Shown here: in pieces, positions 10,874 through 23,399 of the stretch
Numbering within the stretch: the first letter of the stretch is position 1
Layout: each line of letters starts with the position of its first letter
Assembly (NCBI GenBank): GCA_030062745.1
Contig: CP099850.1
Span: 8,995,538-9,059,537 of the forward strand
DNA: 64,000 bases
Source: Capitulum mitella
Taxonomy: Eukaryota > Arthropoda > Thecostraca > Pollicipedomorpha > Pollicipedidae
Direction of reading: 5' to 3'
The notes under the pieces: model-generated
Seen by the model: only the letters and a program-made list of their open reading frames with translations
The model's database searches: none
What the model was told of the DNA's origin: nothing
Position numbers and translations under genes: made by a program

Positions 10874-11141
10874 CAAGGACGTAGCGAGGGGGCCATGGGA
10901 GCCGTGGCCCCCCACTGAGCCAGGTGGTCTACACTAGATACGTGGCGATTTTGCATGAATACGTAATAATGATCATATATATGTTGCAAAAGCAAACATT
11001 ATATGTTTTCCTGTGCATTGAATATGAGATAAATTGGCTAAAATTCCCTCCTTTTCTTGTAAATTTCGTCATATGCCTGTGGCATATGAAAAATTTTGAC
11101 ATTTGGCCCTCCCTCTGAGGAAAATCCTGGCTACGTGCCTG
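10874..11141. mobile_element. 268-bp hAT-type MITE (copy 1)
   Basis: Inverted ends CAAGGACGTAGC (left) and CAGGCACGTAGC (right, reversed), flanked by perfect 8-bp target duplications GACCTACA at 10866-10873 and 11142-11149. Interior is AT-rich, with an internal palindrome ATATGCCTGTGGCATAT, and lacks real coding capacity; the 64-codon open frame inside is incidental. Confidence 0.85.
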
Positions 11142-11225
11142 GACCTACATGTACATTGGATAGAAACTCCTTCTTACAGTCATGGACGGCGAAAATGAGG
11201 GGCTTCGTGCCAGCTGTCCCTGGAT

Positions 11226-11874
11226 CAGGGCCTATTTTAACATGTTAACTGGGGGGGCAAATGCCCCCCCAGTCGGGCACTTTGCCCCCCCAGTCAAGAT
11301 CCTTTGCCCATGCAAGGAAAAAAACAGCCAGGTGTACTAGCGTACCCAGGAAGGTATTCTATAACGCGCTGCGCTCGCAAAGCAGCGTCTTATCAACGAA
11401 GGATGTGTTGAATCATTGAGTAATGTGGGAGCACACTTAGAAGCATCACTTTATAATACATATTGCAGGCACACCTAGTGACCGCTGGCGAGCGTGTTCC
11501 GCAATTAGTACGCCGGCACCCGATGCCGCGATTGTCTGATGGGCGGCCAAGGCGTTTCATTGCATCGTGAGCACGTTAAAAATGATGATAACCATCTTTG
11601 ATGTGTTCAAGCGCAAGAAAACTGAAGGGCGAGCTGGTGCGCAGGGCGGTTTCGCTATGGTGAGATAATGTTTATATGAATGCGGTAACAGTCAAGCAGT
11701 GCTGTAGTCATCATCAATCATCCTGATCCGAAAACCCTGCTAAAATCCCAGTACCTGATTGGTAGAACTTCATTGAACTAGGCGGTTAAACCCGAGTTTT
11801 ACGCGAGGAAAACAGAAAATTAATCAGTCATATATTAAAACCGTCAATCCTGCTGCTCCTAGTGCATGGGTTTG
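11226..11874. mobile_element. start of a copy-1-specific insertion, cut by the gap
   Basis: The two copies are identical up to CCCTGGAT (11218-11225 and 21330-21337). Copy 1 then begins CAGGGCCTATTTTAAC, typical of a hAT-type terminus, while copy 2 continues AATGTAAG. The segment includes the hairpin GGGGGGGCAAATGCCCCCCC at 11251-11270. Its right end is lost in the Ns. The family call rests on one terminus only. Confidence 0.5.
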
Positions 11875-12374
11875 NNNNNNNNNNNNNNNNNNNNNNNNNN
11901 NNNNNNNNNNNNNNNNNNNNNNNNNNNNNNNNNNNNNNNNNNNNNNNNNNNNNNNNNNNNNNNNNNNNNNNNNNNNNNNNNNNNNNNNNNNNNNNNNNNN
12001 NNNNNNNNNNNNNNNNNNNNNNNNNNNNNNNNNNNNNNNNNNNNNNNNNNNNNNNNNNNNNNNNNNNNNNNNNNNNNNNNNNNNNNNNNNNNNNNNNNNN
12101 NNNNNNNNNNNNNNNNNNNNNNNNNNNNNNNNNNNNNNNNNNNNNNNNNNNNNNNNNNNNNNNNNNNNNNNNNNNNNNNNNNNNNNNNNNNNNNNNNNNN
12201 NNNNNNNNNNNNNNNNNNNNNNNNNNNNNNNNNNNNNNNNNNNNNNNNNNNNNNNNNNNNNNNNNNNNNNNNNNNNNNNNNNNNNNNNNNNNNNNNNNNN
12301 NNNNNNNNNNNNNNNNNNNNNNNNNNNNNNNNNNNNNNNNNNNNNNNNNNNNNNNNNNNNNNNNNNNNNNNNNN
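11875..12374. other. assembly gap, 500 Ns
   Basis: Exactly 500 N characters, a conventional placeholder length. Open frames that cross it are meaningless. Confidence 0.99.
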
Positions 12375-12427
12375 TACCGTTAGATACGTATATATAGATG
12401 AATAATAAATGATATGTATATATATAT

Positions 12428-12484
<57 letters not shown>

Positions 12485-12604
12485 CTATAGTATATATATA
12501 TATATATATATACACTATATATGTATATAGACATACTACGAATAGGGAAAGAGGAAAGCAGCAGTATACATATATACATACATATATATATATAGATATA
12601 TATT
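12375..12604. repeat. TA-rich microsatellite tract
   Basis: Mixed (TA)n, (CATA)n and TATACTATAG repeats interrupted by a short unique stretch (12534-12565). It is absent from the corresponding place in copy 1, where ordinary intron sequence is found left of 2484. It is either an allele-specific expansion or a poorly assembled contig end. Confidence 0.85.
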
Positions 12605-12684
12605 TACAACGCAATGTAGGACAACGCGCTTCGACTTTGAAGCAGTGTCCCTCCATGCGCAATTGACCCCGATCCTGCACTGAC

Positions 12685-15600
12685 CCTCCAGCTCGTCCTC
12701 GGCGGTCAGCTTGAGCGTCTTGATCTTCTCCACCTCCTCGTCGTTGAAGCGGAACCAGGCACCCGTCTCGCTGTCGCAGATGTGCGCTGGAGGCGGGCCA
12801 GGGCCGGTGTCAGCGCGGCGGTACAGGACGGGACACGGGCAACACTCGCCGCCGACAGACGTGAGGGTCGAGTTCACCGCCGCCTCTGACGCGCTTCATA
12901 ACAAACATGGCACGTGTCATCCGAGGGCCACGTGACGTGAACAGGCCGCTCCTCGTGTGCCAGAAGATTCTAAAGGCACATAGAGAAGCAATGATACCAT
13001 GCTAAGCGGCATTCATTTCGCGCCTCCAGCACAAAAACACACACAACAAAAAGGCATGATCCACTCTCTAATGGTTTGCATATCAAAACGAATAGGAAGT
13101 AATAAACGGTAGCTCGCGTCCAAAAATTACGGGCGACTCACATATAACATGAAAACAACATACCGGTACTGCTGGAATTTTCCCGTTCCCGTGTTCGAAG
13201 TTTTCAAAGTTTCCTGTATTTTCAGTGTGTGCCATTGCAACCGCCCTAATACATCTGACAGGGTATGGCGAGATCAAGCCCTGTTTTCCTGTATGTAAGG
13301 GGAAGTCCCAGTGTTTGTAATTTTTGGGGTTACAGGCCAGTCCGTTTGGTAAGCGCCCACAGTGTGCGAACGGCATGCACGCACCGCAAGAGTAGCCAAA
13401 CTGTCTGTACAGTACTCAGAGACGGTAGCGTAACCCTGACTCCGAACGACGCTCGGCCCTTTATCCGTCTCGTGAGTGGTCCTGTACCTGTGTAATGTCC
13501 AAGGAAGGCAGGGTGTCCCCAAATCCGGACCACGTCTGGCTCTGTGTCCATCTGGTGAGGAGTCCTGGGGCTCTGTCATGTCCAGATCACGCAGGACGCC
13601 CCTGATCACGGACAATGTCTGGCCTTGTGTCCGTCCGGTGACATCCAGACCAGGCAGAATGACCACAGCAGGACGGATGTCCCTGAACCCGGACACTGCC
13701 TAGCCCTGCATCCGTCTGGCGGTCACGGGCGTCCTGTGCCCGTGTAATGTCCGGACCAGGCAGCCTGTCCCCGATCGGGACCCTGCTCGCCTCTGCATCC
13801 GTCCAGCGAGCGGTCCCGTACCCGTGTAGTGGCCAGAGTAGGCGGACGGCCCCTTGTGCAGCAGCACGGCCTGCAGCCGGTAGGTGACGCTGCCGGCCGG
13901 CTGGCGCACGTATTCGGAGACGTCCAGCAGCTCCGGGAACCGCAGGTGCGACGACAGCTTCTTCTTCAGGCCCGTCTCACTGCGGCAGCCGCACCACAGC
14001 GTGTGTGAAACCGGTCAGTCTACCATATCATGGTCGATTCCCAAACACTGTTAGGGGCATTGGCGACCAGCTCAAAGCAGGGTGTGGAAAGAAAACCTGA
14101 GGTGATTGGTGACAATGTTTGCTATATGCCCTGTTACTTAAAATTCACAACAGAAACAAATGCACCAGAAGATGCTCACTCGTCTCAAAAAAATCTACAA
14201 CTGCGTATCCGTTCGAACTGAATGCACTCGAGCTAAATGTACTGTTCCCTTCAACGTCATCAGGCTACAAACCGTCTGAAGTGCAGTACAGCAGATCGGC
14301 AGGCAATAGCAGGCGGACTGACCGGTCGAAGACGAAGCGCATCAGCTGGAAGTTCAGCACGGGCGGCAGCGAGGTGAGCCGGATGGCGCGCGAGGCGTCC
14401 CGCTTGGCCTGACATGTCTGGCAGTTGTACTGCGGCAGTAGGGCGCGGCCTCAGAGCGAGCCACCGTCACGGCCGGCCATCACAGAGGACCAATATAATA
14501 CAGGGACAGCTGTCTCTCGCGGACGCAAACGGTACAGGTGCTTACATAATGATGGGGGTGCAGTTGGCTGCACAGTCAGCAGCACAATGTGACAGAGTTC
14601 TATGTTCCGTACGCGTTTGCATATCCGACATGGCTCAACTCCATGTATCACGTTTTTTTCCTTCTCAGATCAATGTCAAACCACAAGTGACACAAGAACG
14701 CACGTTCTGCGAGTCCGTGAGACAAACTCAGTTTACGCAGCACGTCCGGCCAGATGAGCAGTATGGAGCCGTATGAGCTCCTTTCTTACCTGATTCGCTC
14801 CCGTCAGGCTCTCCTCTCGGAGGAACTCCGCCAGGCAGTCGGAGAGCTGCTTCTGTCCCTGGATTTGCAGGTCCAGCTCGTAGAAGTACGACGGGCAGGT
14901 CGACTCCTGTAGGCACTCGTTGCATCTGGAAGCACCCATGGCGCAAGCGCATTACGGCTGTGGCTTACGAACCGCAAAACTAACAGACGTTACCGTCACC
15001 GTCAGACAAAAGAGACACAGAGGCGTGCTGCCAAGCAAAACAATGACCCATCTATGACGATTGTCTCAGTTACTTTTAAATGACAGATCACGACAAATTT
15101 GTCGACATGTCGGCCATCTCGACATTACTCCTCCAATGTTGGACACAGAGACCACGTCCGGCCTCCAAGCGCAAAGGAATCGCACATTTCCATATGCTGG
15201 CGGCGGAGTCAGCGGATAATCTCATCTCCCCTCTGCCGGCTGACTTACACCATAGTCCGATTGCACACTGGCACCGACAAACCTCACATGCTCACCCACT
15301 GCCTGATTCACTGACCGACGTCACTGTTATGCTAATGGTTGACCTCAGAACCATCCCGCTACTACATACCAGCTACATCCACCACCATCCACCATAATAA
15401 CTTACCTGGTGACATACTGGTACTCTCCCCTCATCAGGTCCTGGACGGCTCCCCTGACCTCCGGCCGGCTCTGGTGCGACAGGCCCTCCTCCAGCAACGT
15501 GCTGAACAGCTTGCTGAACTCCTGCGCGTCCTGCTGGTACATTGTGTCCAGCCGCAGCGACAGAATGAACGGCGACGGGTCCACCGTCCTGTGAGAACAG

Positions 15601-17877
15601 TGGTCACTGAAGCTTCAAGGCGTCCGCCAATATCCATCTTACATGGCACTCAGCCCCGTTGGACAAAAATTCATCAAGATTCAAATACACATTGGTTCTG
15701 CAGCGAAACAGCCATGAACAAAGAGTGGCAGATATCAGGACGTCGAGACACAGTTGTAATATGCGGGTACGGGATTGACAAACGCCCTAAAAGCAGACAG
15801 TGTCACGTGTCACGTTTCAGTCCACTATTATCATCTTGTCATCACTACAATTGATGTCTTTGACTGTGAGGCATCATATACCACAGTCATCTTCTGCTAT
15901 CAAAAGCAAGTTTTGGCCTCGATTAAAGCTTATCTTCGAACTCGCGCTAAATCACAAGCACAATCTCATTCAGACTGCTGCAAACAGCCTGATACACAAC
16001 ACACCAAACGTAAGTAAAAACTACTATATCCATTAAAGAATTGTGGTTACTTGGTGTTTACAAGCATAAACCCTTCCAACTGCCAGACATTTCGCGTCAA
16101 CTCTCACGCCGGTTGCCGCGGGCTTCGTGCGAGGCCGTCATTGGACAAATTCAAACTAGCAGCCTCCCAGCCAGAAGCCCATAACTACTATATCATGCAG
16201 TCTTCTGAGGAAACCAATCATAACAGCCAATAAATCATCCAGCTAGTCACGACCAAAGAAATACGGGTCACGGGCGATTTTGTTCGAGTCAACAGCCCCC
16301 CCCCCCCCAGCCGTCTGTGAGGAGGCGGCCTGCCCTCACCACAGACGGTCGCGGTGTATGTACATGCTTAAACCTTTCGTCTATTTTGGTGGCCTGATCT
16401 CTCCACAAATGGCCACCGTGCACATAAAGGTTGGCCCCCTCGGCCCATACGTGACTCGCTCTCACCGGAGACGGCCGCCGTGCATATAGCCGAAGATGAG
16501 CTGCAGGTGGCCGATCGGCGTCATCGGCACGTACTGCCGCGTCAGCAACGTCTCGTTCAGCTGCTCCACGGGGTCGACGTGCGGCTCCCACTGCAGGATC
16601 GCCCTCCTAACGACGGCCCCGGGCCGGGTCAGACGGAGGTCAGGGGACGCGGTACACGGCGCGCTTGACAGGGTGATGTTACGCCCCTGCCGCGACACTA
16701 GGCCACTAGGAGTGCCAGGAAGGTTGCAGGAGACAAAGCAGAACGGGTTGGAGGGCCATGCACCCCCTTCGTAAGCACAGGCCAGAAGAACTACGCCAGA
16801 AATGGTACAGTGAAACTTGCCACGGCCTCAATGTGATCAGTGCTGGCAGACATACATCAGGACATGGCCAAAATATCCACTTTTCAATTTGTGATACAAG
16901 CCCAACAAACAACGTCACACTGCACAAACTATCTCAAGACAACTCAGTCCCCCGCCTATTTTTCACGATGTCCTCACGCCTTGTTCTATGCGCTCCAATC
17001 CTTTCCGGCAGAACCACACCACCGAGCCCTCCATCTACCACTAATAACGCCTGCTCACCACCAGGCCGACCTGCCAGGACTCCCACCTGAACTTGCGATT
17101 ATGGAACCAAAGCTGCAGCAGGCTGTTGACGTAGCAGGTGGCGCCGAGGTTCTTGAGGCCGGCGGGCACGTGCGCCGGCCGCACGTCCGGCTCCTCCTCG
17201 GTGCCGGTGAACAGCCGCGTGGCGTCGCCGCCGTGCAGCCACTCGTGCTCCCCCAGGCCGGACAGGCACAGCGGCTGGTGCCGGCAGTTCTTCCTGCGGA
17301 GGTCCAGAGGGAGATGGGGCGAAGACCGCACACTCAGCGAGGCATGCTCCGGTAGTTATTCCAGCAGGGGGTCGGGAGAGAGATGGTGTGAGGAATGGAC
17401 ATGGTGAGGCTGGTCTTGGCAATCTTGTCTAAAATATGCAGAGAGAGGAAACCAAATATCGGACAGGCAAGGACATTCCTTATGTGACCTAACAGCCAAC
17501 TCTATGACGGGTGAACGCATTACTGTGATGACTTTGTACAGCCCACATAACTGAACACATTACTAAATGTATGTAAAGCACATGAATTTATACCATGAAG
17601 TGTTTTTAGGGATGGCAAAGCTTTTGTTAGAAGCTAAATATACATCATCCCCAAACAGCACAAAGAAAATCTGAAACATCATCACTAAATCTACTACACA
17701 ATCTGCCAAGTTCTAGACAGTAACACATCACTGACTTGCAGGCAGTCTTGCGGCTGTGCGGCGGGTGCAGAATGTATGCCGAGAGCACGTGCTCGAACGT
17801 CACGTCCTCCGGGGAGGTGGTCTCGGCCCACTGCCAGGCCAGTCGGTCCACCTGGTCCTTCCTAGGTGCCATGACCA
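12685..17877 (-). CDS. USP48: USP48-type ubiquitin carboxyl-terminal hydrolase, exons 1-8 only (copy 2, probably the other allele)
   Basis: Second occurrence of the same gene. Exons on the minus strand: 17877-17736 (ATG at 17872), 17293-17087, 16606-16466, 15588-15406, 14925-14790, 14429-14323, 13979-13822, 12786-12685. Catalytic Cys and His boxes and the finger CxxC pairs are all present. The copy stops in intron 8, where the sequence turns into TA-rich repeat and then Ns, so exons 9 onward are missing. The two coding differences I found from copy 1 are both silent: CTC/CTT for Leu in exon 2 (6995 against 17110) and TAC/TAT for Tyr in exon 3 (6368 against 16486). Introns also match at about 99.5%. 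Near-identity of non-coding DNA plus the adjacent gap favours an unmerged haplotype over a real paralogue. If the tandem arrangement were real, this copy would encode only the catalytic half. Confidence 0.85.
13405..13837. repeat. irregular minisatellite seeded by the exon 7 donor (copy 2)
   Basis: The same array in the second USP48 copy, with the same unit number and only scattered substitutions (for example the 13551 region reads CTGGTGAGG where copy 1 reads CTGTTGAGG). The unchanged copy number of an unstable repeat is another sign that the two blocks are recent alleles. Confidence 0.75.
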
Positions 17878-18050
17878 CTGCAATGCAAGCAAATGGGCTG
17901 TTCACAAACACTATAGGCCATGGACACTGGATAGTACAGTTATCTGGGGCAGTGCTTTTGGTTGTGCCTCCACCTGCAGTCAGAATGGAAAAACTGGTTG
18001 CTTTCACTTAAATATTTCTGCATGCCTTAAAGCCTGCACAATCACACACA

Positions 18051-18377
18051 CAGGGTGGCTAAATTTAGTCAGTTAGGTGTCAAGGATGTAGACTGAAATT
18101 CATGCTGTCAGACTTGTTCCTGCCACGGCTCTAAATCGCCATCGCTGGTTATTGGTTGCCTCTACACTGACCTTTGCACCCTTTGCTGACCTGCCTGTCC
18201 AGTCTGTATTGCCTGGAGCAGTCAGACACCAACCATCCTCTGCTCAGTGCCCATCGGTTGGACTCAGATAAGGGGAGGAGCAATACAGCTGCCAAAAAGC
18301 CTAACAGCAAAGTAATCCAGTGGCATGAATTAATATCTACACCCTTGACACCCAACTGGCTGAATTTAGCCACAGTG
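18051..18377. mobile_element. same hAT-type MITE in copy 2
   Basis: Allelic counterpart of the element at 7936-8262 with the same ends and flanks. It differs by a few substitutions (for example TTAGGTGTC here against TTAGATGTC). Not an independent insertion. Confidence 0.8.
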
Positions 18378-20306
18378 CCCACACATCATGATATATCACC
18401 ATTTTTATCATTACTACTAAGTTCATCTGGTAATCAGGCAGTTATATACCCAAAACAAGAAAACAAAACACAACATCTTGATATTTCCCTTAAAATGTGC
18501 ATGAACAGTCTTCCAGTCACAAAAACTATACACAGTTCAGTTCTATCACAGCAAAAGAAATAAAAATTGTTTAATACCTGTTTTTTGTGCAGTTTCTATA
18601 TGCAGACTGCTCTACCTATGCAAGGACCAATGTTCAAGATATTATTGCATTTATGGGAACTTATGGTACAAGTCTGGTTATAACCTCAGAACACTCTCCC
18701 AAGCTTGTTGCAAAACAGACAGCCAATCTTGTAACATACATTGGGCTGTTTTTAGCCACCATGATGCTACCTGATGTTTGTAGCTGCTGAACATAGTTTT
18801 CAAGAAATAGTATCCCTACTCAAATTAGCAGAGGTGGGTTAAATATTCAAGCTGGAAGAGATATCACTAAATTTCATCTTCGCCAAATGGTAGCCTTAAG
18901 CCCAAAAGAAGTGCATTCCTTCCCGCACAACCAAACCTTTAGGTGCAGCAGGATAACTCATTATTTTTAAGGGCAGATGCAGACTGTGCTGAGGGAGGCC
19001 CAAAGCTTCATTGGTGTAACTTAGCCTACCCTCAAATGTTTCATCAAAAAGGGGAAGACAAGTTGGGCCTTTTCCCAATGAAAGGGAGACCATGGCCCTG
19101 GTGGTCCCATGGATGTGCAAGTGACTTTTTAACAATATGGTGCTATGCACAACATTGTCCCGAACACTCCAATCAAAACACAAATAAGAGGCTTTATGCC
19201 ATGAGTTCAATAGGCATAACAGCAGCAAGTGGAGTTGTGCTTTAATGTCATTATGTTTGATATTGATAACTATGTTTCCTTGGTTTTAGTGTTTAAACAA
19301 TGTAAGGACTCATCATAAAATTGAACTTATCACACGCTTATTTGTGAAAATCCAATCAGCCATCATCCACAGAACAACTCAAACTTCTTCATGACGGAGT
19401 TTAAGAATGTTTTGGAGAAATGCTTAATTTTTGGCAAAAACCTTGGAAAATGTAGTTTGGCCAGACCATAATGCCCTGCAAGAGTGCAACCAAAGCATGC
19501 CAGGGTCTCAAGATTATGATACTTATCATGCACATTGCTTCCAGTGTCAGGATAATAAATGAACAGAATAAATCACCTGACTTCCTGTTTTGATGCTCTG
19601 TCTTATATCACTTCAGTTAGACTAGACTGGCCCATCCATGGCCCTAAGTACTGAATGGCCCTAAGTACTGAATAATGAGTTAATTTACTACAAACCATGA
19701 GCTTAATCAGATCAAGCCCCATAGGCCTTTCATATTCAATCCAAACTAGAACTTGAACTACCACAAGGTAAGGAAAGGCACGTTGTGGCTTTTCCATTTA
19801 AAAAGATGGCAAGTTGTGACTTTTCCAATTAAAAAAGATATCACTATCTGCTTATTAATGCAATTATGGCTGGAGAGGTATGAGTTTTTGTTAACATCTA
19901 TTCTGCAAAGCTCACAAAGCATTCTTCAAATTTCACCATGAGTGGCAATGTCTTCAAATGTCTACAGTTCAAAAAGAAAATGTGTACCTTAGTAGCAACA
20001 CATACCAAGATGTGCATCAAACTGCTTACAATCATTTTACAGTGCAAGTAAAGGATTGATACCTTTCAAGTTGAACAAGACCTATGATAGCTCAATCTGG
20101 TGTTTGGGCAATTTCTGAAACTAAACATGCCAGTGTGAAATTAAAACAATACGATATCAGACCAATGGGTTTGGGATGTTAAAAGGTGCATTCATCATGA
20201 GCAGTAACTCTAAATATCGTCTGATCAAAAATGAACGGGCTGACGCCACGCTCTGGTTTAAACGTCCATGTCATTCGTGGCAAGAACGTACAAGTTCTTG
20301 CTTACC

Positions 20307-20478
20307 AATGTCGAGTATTTAATCAAGCCGAACCAGTTTGTGTCCAGTTTTGACAGTTTCTAGTATCCGAGACCTACTGGCTTTTACATCTGGCCACGAT
20401 TTTGTCCAACAGATGATAACTAAACAACTTCACATCAGCATCCACCGCGGTTCGTAGTCACGGAGCAGCAGTAACAAT
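20307..20478. promoter_or_regulatory. probable bidirectional promoter (copy 2)
   Basis: Counterpart of 10191-10366 with the same donor (CATTG/GTAAGC at 20305) and the same flanking start codon at 20479. A 3-bp deletion (CAA, near 20433) is the main difference. Confidence 0.4.
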
Positions 20479-20537
20479 ATGGGGACACAGTGCGTCAAGG
20501 ACAGGACGATGTTTTCAAAGTGGCGCAGAAAGACAAG
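20479..20537 (+). CDS. candidate first coding exon of an unrecognised divergent gene (copy 2)
   Basis: Same 59-nt exon and donor as at 10367-10425 with no change in the peptide. Only in this copy does sequence continue uninterrupted to the right, so any downstream exons should lie beyond 20538. I found none with homology support. Confidence 0.25.
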
Positions 20538-20985
20538 GTATGCTGTCGCTAAATTGCGACTCGCCAGCGGGTTATAGCCTAGCTGTCAGGTAGGTTTGAT
20601 CTTTCTGTTTTTGTGTTTCTGTTCACTGGAGCCTGCACGTAAGTTTTCTTGTTCATCTGTGCGGTTTACAGTAGTTGTCAGCGCAATCTGGGTCGAGACC
20701 TGAAATGTTCCAGTGACGCTGAGAGCAAGTGCACCGATAGCACTTGATCGTTGTATCTGAGTGCGACATAGCTGTTAGTCTGAATTTTCAAGCCTTTTAT
20801 AGCACATGGCAACTTTTCTTTCGATTTGAGGGCCGATTAGAAAGAAATTAAATGAATCTCGTCAAAAGATGGCTCTGCTGATCACATCCCAGTTTAATAG
20901 AGGGCGCGCGGTACGCCGCCAAAGGCTTGCTTGTTCCCTGGGAACATTAAAGCTACACTGAACCTACATGAACATTGGACCTACA

Positions 20986-21253
20986 CAAGGACGTAGCGAG
21001 GGGGCCATGGGAGCCGTGGCCCCCCACTGAGCCAGGTGGTCTACACTAGATACGTGGCGATTTTGCATGAATACGTAATAATGATCATATATATGTTGCA
21101 AAAGCAAACATTATATGTTTTCCTGTGCATTGAATATGAGATAAATTGGCTAAAATTCCCTCCTTTTCTTGTAAATTTCGTCATATGCCTGTGGCATATG
21201 AAAAATTTTGACATTTGGCCCTCCCTCTGAGGAAAATCCTGGCTACGTGCCTG
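20986..21253. mobile_element. same 268-bp hAT-type MITE in copy 2
   Basis: Allelic counterpart of 10874-11141, with GACCTACA duplications at 20978-20985 and 21254-21261. Confidence 0.85.
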
Positions 21254-21337
21254 GACCTACATGTACATTGGATAGAAACTCCTTCTTACAGTCATGGACG
21301 GCGAAAATGAGGGGCTTCGTGCCAGCTGTCCCTGGAT

Positions 21338-22125
21338 AATGTAAGAATTACAGTTATCCATACGTCACTGCACGGGAAAAAAAGACTTAAGAATGTCTTT
21401 TGCAACACAGCCTTTAACGTTCTGCCATCATTGACCAAAATGGTGTTTCAAGTCTCCACCACTGACCGTATCTTGTTGACAGGTTCACGTCAAGCAAGCT
21501 TGCATAAGATTTCCTGGACTCTTGGTAGGAGCCCATAGCAACAAGAACGTTCCAACGTCCCGTGCATAACAGGCTGTTACAGGCAAAAAGTTCTTGTCTA
21601 TAACGTTGTTTGTCAGTCGGCAACTTGCTATTTCTCCCAGTAATGATTCTGCACAAATGTAAGTTTACTTGTCGTTCTGAAAGATGAAATGGTAAAAAAT
21701 CGTGACAGCACTATAACAGTTTGTTTTATCTTTACCTATATTCAGAGCAGAAGCGAGTGGATTATTCCCGAGTCACAAGTGCAGAGGAACGAATTCCGAT
21801 AGTGACAGAAGATACTTGGCAGGCAGCCATTCTTCTGAATGTCATGACGTCGGTCGTGGGCCCCATCCGTTTGACCGTTAGTGTGTGACTGGCGGAAGAC
21901 CCAAACCCAACTTGCGCTGATGACCTCTGCTCAGTCTGACTTTGACAGCCGATTTTCAGTTGCAGAAATTAGGGAAAGACTGCAATTTCTTTCAATCCGT
22001 TTTTCAGTGATGAACCAAGCATTTTGGTGGAAACGGCACACGCAGGTTGGTTTATGTAGCCTAAAATGGCTCGGAAAAGGCGTACATTTTAACATAGCTG
22101 CATGAGGGGGCCCACGCGCCAAACC
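21338..22125. other. unannotated DNA right of the duplicated block
   Basis: No recognisable gene, RNA or repeat in this stretch. This should be the true continuation of the locus upstream of USP48. Confidence 0.4.
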
Positions 22126-22373
22126 CAGGGGTGTCGATTTGTATTCTTTTGTGATGGCTTTGAGTTCCCAGTGTTGCTTTGGCCCCCATGTTGGTTTGGG
22201 CTGCCCTCAATATTTTCTGCCAGGTTGAAAGGAAAATGAATAATAATAACGAAACGAACGACCATAATAGATAAAAGATGGACTAAAAATACGGAATTAA
22301 AGCATAAAGTGATATACCTATCTGTCTTTCTATCCCCTATCTGCATATGATATAATACCTATATATACGGAGT

Positions 22374-22417
<44 letters not shown>

Positions 22418-22573
22418 ATTTTTCCCGATAAATAGTAACAAAAACTGATAAGTCGCTGCTGGACAAAATAAAGGGGAATAAATCCGTTGAAGAACCCACA
22501 TTTGGGAGAGGCTAGGCTGTCGGGCCCTCGGCTCGTCCCCCATCCCAATCATGTACACAGATCGACGTCCCTG
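22126..22573. mobile_element. hAT-type MITE with internal TA tract, member A
   Basis: Left end CAGGGGTGTCGATTTGT; the right end reversed reads CAGGGACGTCGATCTG. Flanks GCCAAACC and CCCAAGCT agree at 5 of 8 positions, a decayed target duplication. Contains (AT)17 at 22381-22414 and a conserved tail TCGGGCCCTCGGCTCG near 22520. Homologous over its length to 33931-34330. Confidence 0.7.
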
Positions 22574-23390
22574 CCCAAGCTGCTTTTATCGCTGTGAGCT
22601 GGTCGACCACCATGGTCCAACAAAAATTAAGGCTGTGAATTTAAATGAAATCCGTGTTGCGGAAGTCCACGGACGACCACAGCACTTGTGACAACGGGCA
22701 CCAGCAGCATCGGATTCAGCTGCTTGCTGCAATGAAGAGGTGATGCCAATTTGACTGGTACTTGCTGACTCCTCTCCCGTTACAATTCTGAGTATCAGAG
22801 CTCCGAGTAACAGCCCGTTCCAAGTAACAGCTCTTTTGTTGTAGCTACATTTATGTTCACCTCTGGAATAACCTAGTACTGGTACATACAGTTTGCCACT
22901 ATGTCTCACGAAGCAAGAAACATTCACCACCTCTTAGGTACACGACTGAGAAAGACGTAAAAACGTTTCTTGATCGCAGAGACCGAGTTCCGGTCTTATT
23001 TATGCATATAGGAAGATAGACCGCATGTTTTAAGTGCACATTTTGGTCTCGCGGGATACCAACTGTTTTATAACCATTTTTGGGGATCAGATAATACTGA
23101 TTTTTGGCTGTGACCTCAGTTGCAATCACTGCATTGAGACTTATTTTTGGTCTCAAAGATCGATAATAATCCTCCAATGAGCTTATACATCGCCCTTTCG
23201 GAAGCCTACGGACCATTTTAATCTCGTTTGCAAATCTCAAAAGAAAATGGGAATAGGCCCAAGTGTTTCTCAGCTGTTCTTCCATGATCCATATTCTGTC
23301 CATTTCGTTCGTCGCATTTCGGGTCAAAATGCCCAAACGCTGTTCACAGCCGTGTACCTGCGTATTTTCAACGAAAAGCACTCCACCAGG
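22574..23390. other. no recognised feature
   Basis: AT-moderate DNA with no gene, RNA or repeat I can name. Confidence 0.4.
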
Positions 23391-23399
23391 AGCTCTACG

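Larger units (their letters stand above)
2484..11225. repeat. 8.7-kb duplicated block, left copy
   Basis: Matches 12605-21337 in the same orientation, at about 99.5% by eye: roughly 30 substitutions and fewer than ten small indels noted. Divergence does not rise in introns or intergenic DNA. It starts within USP48 intron 8 and ends beyond the shared MITE. Confidence 0.95.
12605..21337. repeat. 8.7-kb duplicated block, right copy
   Basis: Partner of 2484-11225. The offset drifts from 10121 to 10112 through small length changes in homopolymers and 3-bp indels (near 16957 and 20433). It lies immediately after the N gap and a TA-rich tract. Confidence 0.95.

Noticed and set aside
11824-12680. 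Long frames spanning the N gap
   Set aside because: They consist mostly of N and TA repeats.
12685-17877. A genuine second, truncated USP48 gene
   Set aside because: Intergenic identity, silent differences and the adjacent gap make an unmerged allele more likely; kept open as a testable alternative.
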